Source: Melanocharis versteri (taxonomy: Eukaryota; Chordata; Aves; Passeriformes; Melanocharitidae). Taken from it: a stretch of DNA of 64,000 nt. Shown piece after piece: positions 25,968 through 38,149 of this stretch (positions are counted from its first letter, which is position 1; every line of letters starts with the position of its first letter). The notes beneath the pieces are model-generated. The model had not been told where the DNA came from and made no database searches. It saw only the letters and a program-made list of their open reading frames with translations. The stretch covers positions 1,218,225-1,282,224 of the forward strand of contig VZTG01003728.1 in NCBI GenBank assembly GCA_013397845.1, given 5' to 3'. Both the position numbers and the translations under genes were made by a program.

Positions 25968-26033
25968 ATTCTATATACTATATATATATATATATATGTA
26001 TGTATGCATATGTATATATATTCTATATACTAT
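25968..26033. repeat. TA/TATG microsatellite with 14-bp flanking repeats
   Basis: A (TA)n and (TATG)n core flanked by ATTCTATATACTAT at 25968-25981 and again at 26020-26033. The flanking direct repeats suggest slippage or a small duplication around the microsatellite. Confidence 0.85.
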
Positions 26034-27099
26034 GGATTCTGTATAATAGGTTTGTATTAATTCTCGTAGGAAACAATAATTTCACTGAACTGTTAATTCA
26101 GCTATCATCCCTGTTGTCGTTTGCCATTTTTTTAACTTGTTTTGATAGGACCTGTAGTCATGACTGCTGATATCGAAAAATCCTGAATTCACTTGTCTTT
26201 TGATTCATGCGAAGATTTTTAAATTAACAAGGAAAGATCTTTCCATCAGAAAAACACTGGCAAAATCTTCATTCAAAAGAGCTGGTGAATACAAAAAAAA
26301 ATTCATTGGAGTGTCAGTATTAGGCTTATCACTCACTTAGCACTTGTCAGCTAAGCTGGTTTCATAGGAATTTGCTTAAATAAAGGACACAGGAGGAAGT
26401 TAATTCCTAGAAATATCCTGTGTTCAGCATCAAGAAAATATCTGTAAGTCTGGACAGGTCAAGCTGGAATTTTTATTGCTTAGTCTTATCAGACACAGAT
26501 TAGAAAAGGATTTAGAAAGAAACATCGTTTACATTTAAGCAGGCAGTACGTAAGCCTCCCAGATTGTTGCTGTACCAGGCACCCTCTACTCCTTTCCCGT
26601 GGTGAGCAGAGACCATAGCAGCTCTGGGACAAGAGAGCCTGACCCTCGGATGTCTGTATCTTGTTGGAGCTGTGGACATTTCCAAAATATATACATTCTG
26701 TATGAGACAAAAAGTAAAATAAAATTGACCCCTAGAATAAGATTTCTTCAAGTCATACACTTCAAAATAAAATGTACTATTCTGTTTTGATTTAAACTTT
26801 TTAATAACATATATCACATCCTTCACATGTATTCTTTTGCTTTGAATAGAAGCATCAGTGCTTTAAATCCTAATGCTGCTGGGGAAAAATAATTTGTGAA
26901 TTATAGTGAATAGTACAATTGAGTGAAAAGGAGGTAGGTCACTAATGGATACTTAAAAGCAACTCCACCACTTATAAATTGCCTCTGCTTGGAGAACTCA
27001 TCATGTGACATGTCTTTTCTGACTATGACAAAAAATCACTCCTTTCTTTTCTTTCACATCTGTGGCTTATCAGTGAAATGGCAATACCCCATTTGTGGA
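26034..27099. other. AT-rich unique sequence, no gene seen
   Basis: No repeat family or exon recognised. The overlapping minus-strand frames at 26489-26826 have no identifiable domain. Confidence 0.45.
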
Positions 27100-27144
27100 T
27101 CCACTGTGGTCGCTTCCAGCCTTACCCATTCTGTGATTCTATGA
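27100..27144 (+). mobile_element. CR1 LINE 3' terminus remnant
   Basis: The end of a CR1: GTGGTCGCTTCCAGCC, then TTACCCATTCTGTGATTC and TATGA. The ATTCTGTG/ATTCTATGA pair is the characteristic 8-base terminal repeat. Only about 45 bases are recognisable, in plus orientation. Confidence 0.75.
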
Positions 27145-30100
27145 TTTACTATGCTAGATCTTTTCAAGAGAAATGAATTAATTCTTTTCCTTCTGAACAA
27201 GAAAATTAAAGCTGTGTCCTTTTCTATCCGTGAGCCAGGGGTCCACGGCTGGGCGCTCAGAGCTCATGGCAAGACTTCTGCAATGCTCACCTGCGTAATC
27301 ACCCTCTTGGATTTGGGAGATGCTCCTGGTGCTGTGTCTGGCATGCAGAGCTACTTCTAGAGGAGGTCGCAGTTTTGGTCAGAATCTTCAATTGGTACAT
27401 CTTTACTTGCATCAAACTCCAGCTTTAGTCCATTATCACTGGTTTTTTTACATGTCTGCAATTGTAGTTCATCCAGTGTGAGCCAGCTGATTTCCTCATT
27501 GTGGAAACTTGGCTTTCTAGATTTTCTTCCTTCCCATATGCCCTTATACTGACCACTTCAGGGCTCAAAATTTTATTGTTATACAGAACAGCCTTCTGAT
27601 AAGAGGGAAATTCTGGCACCCTTCCTGGTGTATGGGGGAGTTCCTTCAGCCATGTCTGTTTAGCTCTTGAAGGGTCAGCTGCTTGGCTGACCAGGATGCT
27701 ACAGGCCTTTTTCTGATGTGTTATGGACATCTGACATCCAGGGCAGAGGGAACTGGCTGATGGCACACCATCAAGGAAAATGGGCCTTGCCCAACATCAC
27801 GTCAATCCACTGTGCCTTGCCCCGACACTGGAAAACTGAAATTTTTTGCCAGGTACAGCTATTGTAATTTGGGGGAGAATCCTGGTCTAGAGAGTCCTCT
27901 ATTTGATTTTTCTGGACTTGAACAGAGATGAGACCTATTAATAACAAGGTCTCAGGGTAACTTCTGTATGTCTTTGGCAGGCAAGTGTTATTGCCAGGCA
28001 TCTTATGTTGTATGGAGAATACAGAACCATGGGAAACTTGCAGAGGGATCAGCAAACTGCAAAAGGCTGGAAACCTGTCCTGTTTAAGTCCTTTGGGTTT
28101 AAACAAGAGACCAGAGCCCTCTAGTTGATTTTGTTTGGTCTTGGGTAAAATGAAAAGCCTGTATTGGATCTTAGCTCACCTATTAAAGGCAAGTTCACAC
28201 TACTCATGTAAGTTCATGTTGTTCTGCTGTAGTAGATAATATGTGGCCTCTCCAATCCTGAAAACATATCATCCATAGCCTGGCCTCCTCATGGAAAGGC
28301 ATAGGGCTTATTGACCTAGAAAATGTTTGTTTCCTGGCTTCCTAAGGGGATGTCATTGTCATCTTCTGGCCTTATGTTGTTGCTAATACTTTGCCATGAT
28401 GCCTTGTAATGTGCATGTTACCTCAAAATTTCTTTATTGCTTGTCTCTTGGTGTCAAAAATGGTTAGTTTTGTAATGTTCTTGAAGGAATTAATGAATTT
28501 GTGCTGTGAGAAACATCTGTGACTTCTTGCCTCTCAAGACATTGCTGGGGCCTTTTCTCCCCTCTGTTGTTCTTACCTCCTGAAGGACTCCAGAGGCAGG
28601 ATATACAGTTGGAAAGCACACAGGTAGCATGAAATATAGGAAAGAAGATAAAATGCTGGTGGATTTGTGAAACTGTACTTTTGAAGACAGTGTTGCAGTT
28701 TAAGTGATGCACTTAGAAGACACAATATGCTTTATTGATGTATCAAATTTCAGTGGTAGATGTGGCTGTGTTTTAACAAGATTCGATGGCAAGGTACATT
28801 TGACTATTTGCAGCACAGGGGGCAGAGTCAGACAAAGCTGTCAGGGAGGCCCATTCATTGAGCCATGAGTTTCAGACAGGGCCCCCTTGCTTTCCAGAGT
28901 TCTCAGAGAGGAGTTTAAGTGGGGCTAGATCCAATCCTAGCAGCACAGACTTGGACATTGGTTTATGTCTGAAGGACTGTATGTGCACAATCAATCCTGT
29001 GTATCACTCAGCTGAGATGTCAAAGCTTAGCATGCAGTTAGTCACTTACTGAGAACGTGCTGCTGCAAGGAATTGCTCAGCCTCGAGGTGTAACCTGGAC
29101 ACACATTCCTGCTCAGGAGGAGATCCTGCGTGCAGCCCAGCGCCCTGCAGGAGAGCCCTGGGCCCTGGGCTGCCCACTGTTTATGGGGTGAGGGGACTGG
29201 CTGACAGCCACAATTGCACAGCAGCAGGATGTGTGTGTCCCTGCTCCAGACAGCACTTGGCTGCCAGGTTGCATCCACACCGAAGTCCAGAGTAAGCTGG
29301 ATGCAGCCATCACAGCTCCCACTGGTGATGATGGCTTCAGCTGGGGCTGCTGCTGGGGAGAGCACACCACCACATAGGCCAGGGAAAAGGATGGATTTTG
29401 AAAAAGGATGCACAGAGGGGCTTGAGCAGACCCATCCAGAGAAACAACATTAATGCCATGTAGGCTCAGAAATAATGTACTGTGCTGCTGTGCACTGGAA
29501 ATACAGCTAGTTCCAGGCATGGTCTTCCCTTACAGAAGCTCTAATGTCTGTACTGGTGGTTTCAAGTGGGATGCACAAGATCCTGAGTATTCTGTCCTGG
29601 TGACAGGATTTCTCACCAGCATCAGGTAAGTCATGCAGCACATGAGAGGCTGTGTTGATGCACACAGTGCTGGGGGGATGCTGACAGCAGGCAGATGATC
29701 CCTGGCTCTGGTGTGTGCCTGGAGACGTGCTCCATACCCACCCTGCAGTGGCTGGGTGGGTTCTGGATGAGGGCTGGTGCCAGGTGAGCAGGAACACAAG
29801 GATGGACTGGCACTGGGCTTGTAATGTCATCTACCATGTAGACTCCTCTTTGTGAGGAGGAAGATATCTGGCCCAGGCTAAAAGTAGACATTATGTCAGA
29901 ATTCACCTGCACATCTTGTTTTTAACCTTACAGATGTATTTTCTTCTGGAATTTTAGTCTTTGTTAGCGTAATTGCTATTTATCCTTAGAAAGAAATTAT
30001 ACTGAGATAAACATTTTTCATTTCTATAATCCCATGTTACTTGCTGATTCAAATCCATCCTGCAAGTTCAAGCTTGATAAGTTAAGCATTTTTTTTTGGT

Positions 30101-33100
30101 TTTTAAAATAAATTCTTCAGGAACTAGTCGTATAAACCCGTTGGTCATTTTTCTCCCCAGTTAGTATATTCTAGGCCAAAGAGTTATAGGGCCAAAGTGA
30201 CATTGAATGATACCAATTAAACTCTAGATGTGACAAGCTTTTAGAAAGTAGAGTAAAAGATTTGGTTCAAAGGTGCTCCAAGTTGTTTCCTCTTACAGGC
30301 AGGTACCTGCAATCAAAACTGAAATTAGGGGATAAGATACATTTCTGGTTATGTTGGTGCAGAGCCATGGCAAAGCAGTGAAAACTGTGAGTGGAAATTA
30401 GTGTGTTTCAGAGCCATTTCAATGGCTTTGTACAGACCTCGTGTCAAAGCAGGTGTCAGACCTCTCCTACTTTGGCTTTATATTTGGAAAGTGGTGGCTG
30501 TTGTTAAGCATATGCTTGCTTGTGATATTCTACACTGGAGCTGAGAGGGGTACTGGTTTCAGCTCTCAGAAACTCTTCCATATTTCTTTTAGGATAAGCC
30601 ATTTTTCACAGCTGAATTCAACATTTGGAAGGATAGATTTATAGACAGTTCAAAGCATTTCTTTATTTATCTCTCAAAAAAAACCCATTACACTGGGAAC
30701 TTAAATATTTCAGGATCATACAATTTGCTGAGTTTTGAGCCCAATGAAGTAATTCAGGTTTCTTTTCTTGATATATGACCTAATCATAAATGTCCTTATT
30801 AAACTAAATTTGTTAAAGCCAGAAACATTATTTATGTGAATATATTTATGCCGAATTAGTTTCATTTTCAGAGGTTCATTTCTCAAATTTAGTTATTTTT
30901 TCCTAAAATAAATTTTAAATGTTAAATGATCTAAATGCTCATGAGCAGTACTGCAATAAACCAGCCCTTTAACAGGCTGCAGATGCTTACTTTAGTGAAG
31001 GAATAGATTTAAGCTTTGAGTCTCCAACAGGCTATGTGGAAGTAAAAAAAAATGGTCAGATTCAATGCTGATTTGGGTATGTTTTCATGGCATTCACCCT
31101 CACAGTCTCTAAGCCCTGAATTACACCACATGGAACTTCACAAGGTATTTTTTTTCTGCACAAACCAAAGCTTTACCATCAACCTTAGGCAAAACGTAGT
31201 ATCATAGGAAGGCTGTGTTCTTCCCTGGGGAGCAAGGCAGAAGAGGAAAACTGTTGCATGCACATGAAGGCAAATACTGACTGAAAAAGAGACAGGCAAG
31301 CCATCCTGCCTGTGTGTGGTGCAGGAGCTTGGCTGCTTGGCAGTGGCTGTGTGCTGTGCCCACATAAATCTGTGCCTGGCAGTGCAAAGTTCAGCCAGTT
31401 TAAATTAAAGGACTCTGAGCAATGATTAAACACAGGCGGAAGCCTAATTGTGTGGGTGTCGGATTGTGTGGGTGACTCAGAGCAGGTGGAAGCAGCTGAG
31501 GGTGGGGACAGGGTGAGGAGGTCTGGGCACACCGAGCAGCTTGTGAGGGTGGAGAGGGATTCAGCCAGGCTGCATTGGCGTCCTCTGCACGGGAGACACT
31601 GAACTTCTTGTCCATGCTCAGCAATAAGCCAAGGCAGATGGTTTGGGGTTGTAAAAACAGTGTGGCAGACATTGCAATGATGTGAAAGGGAACACCTTTA
31701 CAAAGCAGTCGGGATAGGAATCCACGGGACAAAAATGCCGAAAAAGTAAAATGGTTTTTGTATTATATGTATGAACTTCCTTGAGGTAAAAGCCTTCGCT
31801 TCTCTCTATCCAGCTTCAAAGATCCCAGTTTAAAACAGACATCCACTGCACTGATGAGAGTAATATGATAGTTTAGAAGTATTCAGTGTTTCCTGAGATG
31901 GGAACCTCTATTGCTACATTAGAGAGGTCTCAGATCTGGATGGGATATAAATACTCATTCTCCAAACCACACATCAGCTGCAGAGTGCCAAAGTGCTGAA
32001 GAAGGGTCTATAAAAAGTGACTCCCTAACTGGCCAATACGGATTTTGTGATAATCCTCTCTGGAAATGGGTGGGATTTTGTCCATCCTGACATTCTTCTT
32101 TCCTTGCTGTGAGAGCACTGCCATCACCAGGCTGCTACCCAGCGGGGCTGATTACAGCAGGCTCTGCAAATTGGCCATTGAGTAGCCTCAGAAGATTGAA
32201 AGCCTAGAAATTAATAATACCAGTGAGACAAAAAAATACCCCAAACCAAAACGAAAGTCAACAGACACAAGCTAAGCATCTTTTAAAATATTAAAATTAA
32301 TTTGCATTAGGCTGAATAGGTACTCGCCTCATTCTAGAGGAAATACATATCAGTATTCCTAATAAAAATATTCAGACTTCTTTTTTCTTTCCCTCAAGTT
32401 AAAAGGTCAAGACTAGCTCTTTTTCTGTGTCCTTTCTGAGGAACATTATCATATCATACCTCTTGATAAGAACACAATTACTAAAAGTATATTGGTCACA
32501 GCACCTGCAGCATTTTTTACTACAGCATTTTTTCATTAGAACTCCTTCTATTTCTATATTATTTTTTATTCTATATTGTAAATTCAGAGACTATGAATAT
32601 GTATCAGTAGTAGTTCTAAGAACATCCAAAAGTACTTCATATGCAGTCCATTTATTAAAGCAATGAGAGTTTATTTTGGTATGTTGTCTCTCTCTAGATA
32701 TTTTGGTGTTATGTTTAGCAATTTGAGCCATTTTCTTTCATACTGTGAGCCTGTATGTGTGACACTGAGAAGTCTAACAGCTTGTGTAGTGTTCTGTACA
32801 AAAAAAAATAGGCAGGATCAACTGTTACAAACTCCACCAGACACTCAAGAATGAAATAAATTCACATTAGTATGGTAGGGGTATCTAAAATGACCAGGTT
32901 TCCTCTGCTGCAGAAAGTGATGTAACTATTGCAGGTGATTGATGCGTCCATTTGTGCCCACTGAGAAAGATTATTTTCCATCACAGTTGAATCACCACAT
33001 TCAGTGACATCCTTATGAATTTGGACAGTAGTGATGTTATTGTTTTGGGCTTTTCTATATTTAAGATTTATTTTATGTTAAAGGAGGATGTGGTATTTTC

Positions 33101-33224
33101 AACCTTACAGATTAGTGCTCCTGTCAGGTATTCCTGAATTGCTGAATGATGAAAAGAGGAAAATACTCCACTTCATAACTAGTACCCTACCCCAGAGTTC
33201 GAATCCATCATTTCCATACCATAC
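27145..33224. other. Unique sequence, no supported gene
   Basis: Six kilobases without a recognised repeat or exon. Two consecutive minus-strand frames (27771-28106, 111 codons; 27425-27766, 113 codons) stand out and are discussed in the findings. GC-richer stretches at 29050-29850 and 31180-31570 hold several overlapping frames on the minus strand, none with a recognised domain, and frames in several phases argue against one real exon. A 12-base GATTGTGTGGGT-like motif occurs twice near 31445-31475. Confidence 0.4.
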
Positions 33225-33299
33225 TGTGCTGGTTTTGGCTGTGCTAGAGTTAATTTTCTTCACAATGGCTAGTATATGACTATGTTGTGGATTTGTGCT

Positions 33300-33558
33300 T
33301 GTGGTGGTTTGACCCTGACTGGAAGCCAGGTATCCACCAAAGCCACTCAATCACTGCCTTCCTCAAGTGGACAGGGTAGAGAAACTGTAATGAAAGTCTC
33401 AAGAGTTGAGAAAAGGGCAGGGAGAGGTCACACACTGATCATTCTCATGTGGAAAACAGACCTGACTTGGAGAAATTTATTTAATTTATTGCCAATTAAA
33501 TCAGAGTAGGATAATGTAAAGTGAAATAAATCTTGAATAAATCTTCCCCCATCCTTTC
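33300..33558 (-). mobile_element. ERVK-type LTR 3' fragment inside the ERVL LTR
   Basis: Begins TGTGGTGGTTTGACCCTGAC, the reverse complement of the end of the LTR at 24697, and follows that LTR antisense: GTATCCACCAAAGCCACTC, AACAGACCTGACTTGGAG, TTATTGCCAATTAAATCAG, CTTCCCCCATCC. Homology to 24453-24697 can be followed by eye along its length. Only about 255 bases of the LTR 3' part are present. Because the other end is missing and host LTR sequence is lost at the junction, this was not a simple intact insertion. Confidence 0.85.
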
Positions 33559-33616
33559 CTGGGGGTGCATGGGAAGTTGAGAGGGGACACAGCAGGGACA
33601 GTTGACCAAAAGGATA

Positions 33617-33651
33617 TCCCATACCATATGGTGTCATGCTCAGCAAATAAA
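33617..33651 (+). promoter_or_regulatory. Degenerate LTR promoter core
   Basis: The segment CATATGGTGTCATGCTCAGC followed by AAATAAA occupies the position of the ERVL LTR promoter, where related copies have a CRE-like TGACGTCA and a TATATAAAG box. Here the CRE-like site reads TGGTGTCA and the TATA box is mutated to AAATAAA, so promoter activity is probably lost. The comparison relies on my memory of the family. Confidence 0.45.
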
Positions 33652-33947
33652 CCTGGGGGAAGAGGAAGGAAGAAGCAGATATTCAGAGGGATGCTGCTTG
33701 TCTTCCCTAGTCATCAATACATGTGATGGGGCCCTTTCCCAGTGAAGGCGGAACACCTGCCTGCCCAAAGGAAATGCTGAATCAATTTCCTGTTTTACTT
33801 TGCTTGCGTGCCTGGCTTTTGCTTTATCCACACAGACTTTATCTCAACATACAAGTTTTCTAGCTTTTACTCTTCTGATTCTCTTCCCCTTTCCACCGAG
33901 GGGACTAAATATAGTGTTTAGTTGCCAGCTGGGGTTAAATCATGACA

Positions 33948-35679
33948 CATTCTTTTACAAATATCCACTATTTAATCATCTTGGCTCTCCACGTGAGCTG
34001 TACAAGTAGGGCATACTGTAATCCTCATTCCACAGATAAAGGAAATGCTATCAAATAAATAAATTACCCCTCTGATGAAGGGGAGGAATGAAAAAGATCA
34101 CTATTAAGAGCCTGTTCTCAGTGGACTACCCACCTTGGGCTGTTCTCTCATGATCAGCCCGTGAAGGCAGGCTGGCTTGCCTGGTCCTGGGCCATGCCAG
34201 CCAAGACACCTCTTACACTCTGGGTTGGAAGACATGTGGGACAGCGATGCCCAGACCAGGTGCAGGTGAGAAGGACCAGTTGAGATACTCAGCAGGGCGG
34301 CAGCAGGGATGGCTGAACCTGCTCCAGGAGCCCTTTAGGCGGGCCTAGGCTGGTCCATGACAGAAGCACTGCAGGGGCTCTTGTAATAGCTAATGATTGC
34401 TGTGATGAATGTGTTCTGTGGTACTTCTGAATCCAGAACCATACCATGTAACTCATCCTTCAGGATCATCCCGTACACAGGCGTTTGGACACCAGAATGG
34501 TACATGACTGACACTCTCAAGATTATTTAAACAACGAAAACCATAGAGGTTTATTTTCTTGACAAAGGGTTAAAAAGCTCCACCAGACTTGATCCTTCAC
34601 AATTTTGGCTTATCAGAAGATAGAAAGCTCATGCATGTTGGTGGCACAGTCTCCCAAAGGGATCCCTGGGATGACTGGGTGGCTGCATTGCTATCTGTCT
34701 GCCTGTGCATAGGGAACTGCTGAATGCTGTGGGGTTTAGGCTTAAGAGATAATGGACATATACAAAATAAGAGCATGTAGGGTTTAAGGAGGCTTAGCTT
34801 AAAATTTTGTTAACAGATTAAAGACTATGCATGCTTGATACAACAGACCAATAAATGAAAGAAATTTGGTGTGGCTTTCCATTACATAAAAAAGCAATAA
34901 GCTTCCTTTAGTGGATTAGTAAGAGCAACTAGCCTTGCATGGCATTGATGTGCTAGGGTTGAAATGTTTGCAAACTATGAAATGGGACTGTTTAAACATC
35001 AAGTGTACTTACAAGATACTAATGAAGTTATGTTATGCATTAAACTAATCAGTGTTGTCAGACAGTCATTCTCCCTGTGTCTGGTGATCTTATAATAGGA
35101 GCACTGCAAACGAAGCGATAAACAGGAGGATTAGCTGCAGGAAGTGCAGAGTAGTTATGACTAATGCATATGTATGTAAATGCCACCACTGGGAATAAAG
35201 GCAACATCTTTACAGATTTGGTTTGAGAACTGTTTTCTGCCAAACATGTACCTGAAAGCTCTCATTCACTTAGTTTCTGTTGTACAACATAGAGAAATTG
35301 CTTCCACTAGGCTTATATGAATCCTTTTACGTTGTTAGAAACAGGGCGAGGTACAACCACCAGGCATTGGGCCATCTGCAAGTTGAGTTATCTACTGTGT
35401 GAAGGGTATGCAGGTTGTGTCGAGGGTTGGAGAGGACAGATGGGATTTTCCAGAGGGTAGTATTCTGCATGAGGTTTATGAAATTGTTGCAGGGAAAGAA
35501 TTCCAGCTGTGCCTCTCTGTCCCCAGTGATTATGGAGGATCTTACCTGATGAGCTTAGACGAGATGCATACTTCCCAGGTTGCCAAGGTTAGATAGGGCA
35601 ATATTAAGGTTTGATCTTGTGTTGTTTATTGCACAAACATACACTGTTTCCTACAATAACTTCAATGGCTTATATATGG
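33948..35679. other. Unique sequence, no gene seen
   Basis: No repeat family or exon recognised. The GC-richer stretch 34110-34380 has no identifiable homology. Confidence 0.45.
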
Positions 35680-35801
35680 CAGTTTAGGGGGAGGAAGCTA
35701 ATGATCAACAGATACTTAACTGTTCTATCTTTATCTCTAGCTCAGTTAGGAGGAAGTTAATGATCAACAGATATTTAACTGTCTTATCTTTATCTCTAGC
35801 T
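35680..35801. repeat. Two-copy ~60-bp tandem duplication
   Basis: Units 35680-35742 and 35743-35801 both read AGGAAG(C/T)TAATGATC, then AACAGATA(C/T)TTAACTG and end TATCTTTATCTCTAGCT. There are a few substitutions and a short length difference near the unit start. Each unit carries TATCTTTATC, which contains an antisense GATA core. Confidence 0.93.
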
Positions 35802-36582
35802 AACAGTGTACTGTACTTTACATCCAAATTGAACAAGAAGAGCAATTGTAAATAATAATAACATGCTGAACAGATGCAAGTCCTTCATACATAATGTGGG
35901 TTCTAGCTGAAATTTATTCCATTCCCTAAATGCATACCATAACTTCTAGCTGGGTTTTCTTTTAAATTAATAAAAGCAAATAAAAGCATCTCAAATGCAT
36001 TTTGTAAAATCTGGCCAACGGTACAAAGCAATGTGGCTGCGGACATACATTCTACCTGGTACTTTTGGATTTCAGAATAGATAATTATTGTCATGTGGCC
36101 CGGAGCTGAAGGTTGCAGGAAAAGGCCAGTCCTCAGTTTCAGAACATCTCAGCGATGGGAGAGAGGACAGCAAGTGAGTGCATTGGCTGGCTGTGCGTGT
36201 GATACACACAGTCAGGATTTTTGTGGTGAATGTAATGATACATGCAATTAATTTTTAAAATGTGGATTCCTACCTCTGGAGGTTCTCAAAGGATTTTCTA
36301 TCCTTTCAAAAAGAGTTTTGCCCAAGACTCAGCTGTAAATTTGTGCATTCAATCCTAGCAACTGTCAGAAACTTGAAATCTTCAGGCAATATTGCTGCAG
36401 CTCTCCAGGTGGTGGCACCACAACCCTGCTTTTCTCTAAGACAAAATAGTGCCCTGAGAAAGCTAAGGGAAGCAAATATTTTGTTTCATAATATTTGTTC
36501 CGTTTTTAAATAAGCATTTAAACTTAATTTTAAGAGTCACACTTAAATTATTAGTAAAATAAAAAAAAAAGGCTTCTAATCA

Positions 36583-36600
36583 TTGTTAACTAGTTAACAA
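36583..36600. repeat. Perfect 18-bp palindrome
   Basis: TTGTTAACTAGTTAACAA equals its own reverse complement, and a third GTTAAC follows at 36603-36608. GTTAAC half-sites resemble HNF1-type sites, but the two-base spacing is not the usual one. Confidence 0.9.
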
Positions 36601-37015
36601 TTGTTAACTAATTTTTTTTTTCAGGCTTTTAAAAATATTCTGTTATTCTGTGCATAAAGGCTGTTTAATATTTCATGAACTATTTGCTCATGTTAAAAAA
36701 TGAAGTGACAAAGAATAGAGGCAAAGGTCTCCTGCTTGCAAGCAACAGTAGATAAATATATTTGTTTGTAGTATGGGACTGCTGTTCCACTAGAAGGAAC
36801 ACTTGACATTTTGATGAGTGTCTCCAGGGAAAATAGGTACTAACTTCAGAACTTAATTTTAATTATACTAAGGAGATTAAATTATTCAAAAGCATCCCAC
36901 TGGTAAGGTGCAGCATTTCCTGAAACAGTTTAGTGGAAAATGCCACATTAATCAGTTGAGTATTTCACGCAAATGGCTTAATGATGGGAAGAAATGCAAA
37001 ACACTGTAGTGTGGC

Positions 37016-37034
37016 AAAAAAAAAAAAAAAAAAA
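37016..37034. repeat. Poly(A) run of 19
   Basis: A homopolymer of 19 A followed by a purine-rich GAAGAGAAGAGGAAAA tail. No retroposon body was recognised upstream. Confidence 0.9.
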
Positions 37035-38149
37035 GAAGAGAAGAGGAAAAATATTCATGTAAGGGAGTAGGATCATGTTTAAACTTCCTCTTTCAAAATT
37101 TTTACAGAGGGGAATGACAGTGGGGAGAAGGCAGTACTGATTTTATTCTTGTTGGTGTGCTGATACCCACAGTGGCTCTGGTACTGTGCTCAGTTGGAGG
37201 AAAAACAAGATGTACCTGAGAAGCTCAGAACCCCACAAGCTGTGCCCATGGCCTTTCACTGACTAGAAGCAGCATAAATAGAATCCACTGTTCACATGTT
37301 GGCATTTATGCTGGTGGGATTAGAACTCCGTTTAATGGAGAAGGCAGTTCAAGCATCTCCAGACACACTTTGATTTATCTGCAATTATTGTTAAAGCACA
37401 AGACCACGTGGGTTCAGGTGGAGTATTTTCTCCTCTCTTCAGAAAGCTAAAGGCCAGGCATTTGGGTACAATGTTTTTTAAATGAACAAAGAAATTAACA
37501 TAAGTATGAGTTATGGCTGTGTTCACTGCACTTCTGCAATTCACACACAGATCTGGCCATTTTTGTCTTCTCCTGTGCTCTCCATAGGCATTTCTGATAT
37601 CTCTGCTAATGATGCACATTTCCCATGTGTTTTGCACATTCCTGTGCCTAAACATCTTATTATCCTGTACTTTCTCCTCATGCTCCCTCTTTCCGAGCTT
37701 TATCCCCAGACCATCAGAAAATAGTTTGCACAGTTGGTTCAATTCCAACCAATATGAAGTGAAATAAAGCTGTCAGTCAAACTATTAGCCTTATAAACCA
37801 TCAGAGGGTAGCTGTGATTTTTAAGAAGCAGTGACACACAAAGGATAGCTATGCCCTTAGTGGTACAAGTGACCCACGTGTGGGTGAGCACATTCAGCTA
37901 AGAAAAGTGAGGACTCACACTAAAATTTTTTGCCAAATCGCTTTGTCTGTTCTTCTTCAAACAGAGGGGAGGGAGTGCTGTCATGGGGCTTTTTGAGTGA
38001 TGATATTGATAGAGATGACAAATACAGAAAAACAGAAGGGTGCTGGAAGTCCTCTCTTGACTTACTGCCACTGAGATACAGCCAAATTGTGCTATCAGCA
38101 TTTTGCTGATGTACACATTCTGGGCTAGTGCCAAGAGGTTCACAAAGTG

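Larger units (their letters stand above)
33225..33947 (+). mobile_element. ERVL-type solo LTR, chimeric
   Basis: Starts TGTGCTGGTTTTGGCTG and continues GAGTTAATTTTCTTCAC, the 5' end of a common avian ERVL LTR. From about 33559 it resumes with GGGGGTGCATGGGAAG, CCATACCATATGGTGTCATG, CACCTGCCTGCCC and TTTGCTTGCGTGCCTGGC, and ends GCTGGGGTTAAATCATGACA. Flanking bases CATAC and CATTC match at 4 of 5 positions, as expected for a 5-bp target duplication. No internal viral region flanks it, so it is a solo LTR. About 100 bases normally present after GGATTTGTGCT are missing and replaced by an antisense fragment of another LTR (33300-33558). Confidence 0.9.
35802..38149. other. AT-rich unique sequence, no gene seen
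   Basis: Contains a perfect 18-base palindrome at 36583-36600 and a 19-base A run at 37016-37034. The 138-codon minus-strand frame at 37332-37748 has no recognised domain and overlaps an 80-codon frame on the other strand. Confidence 0.45.
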
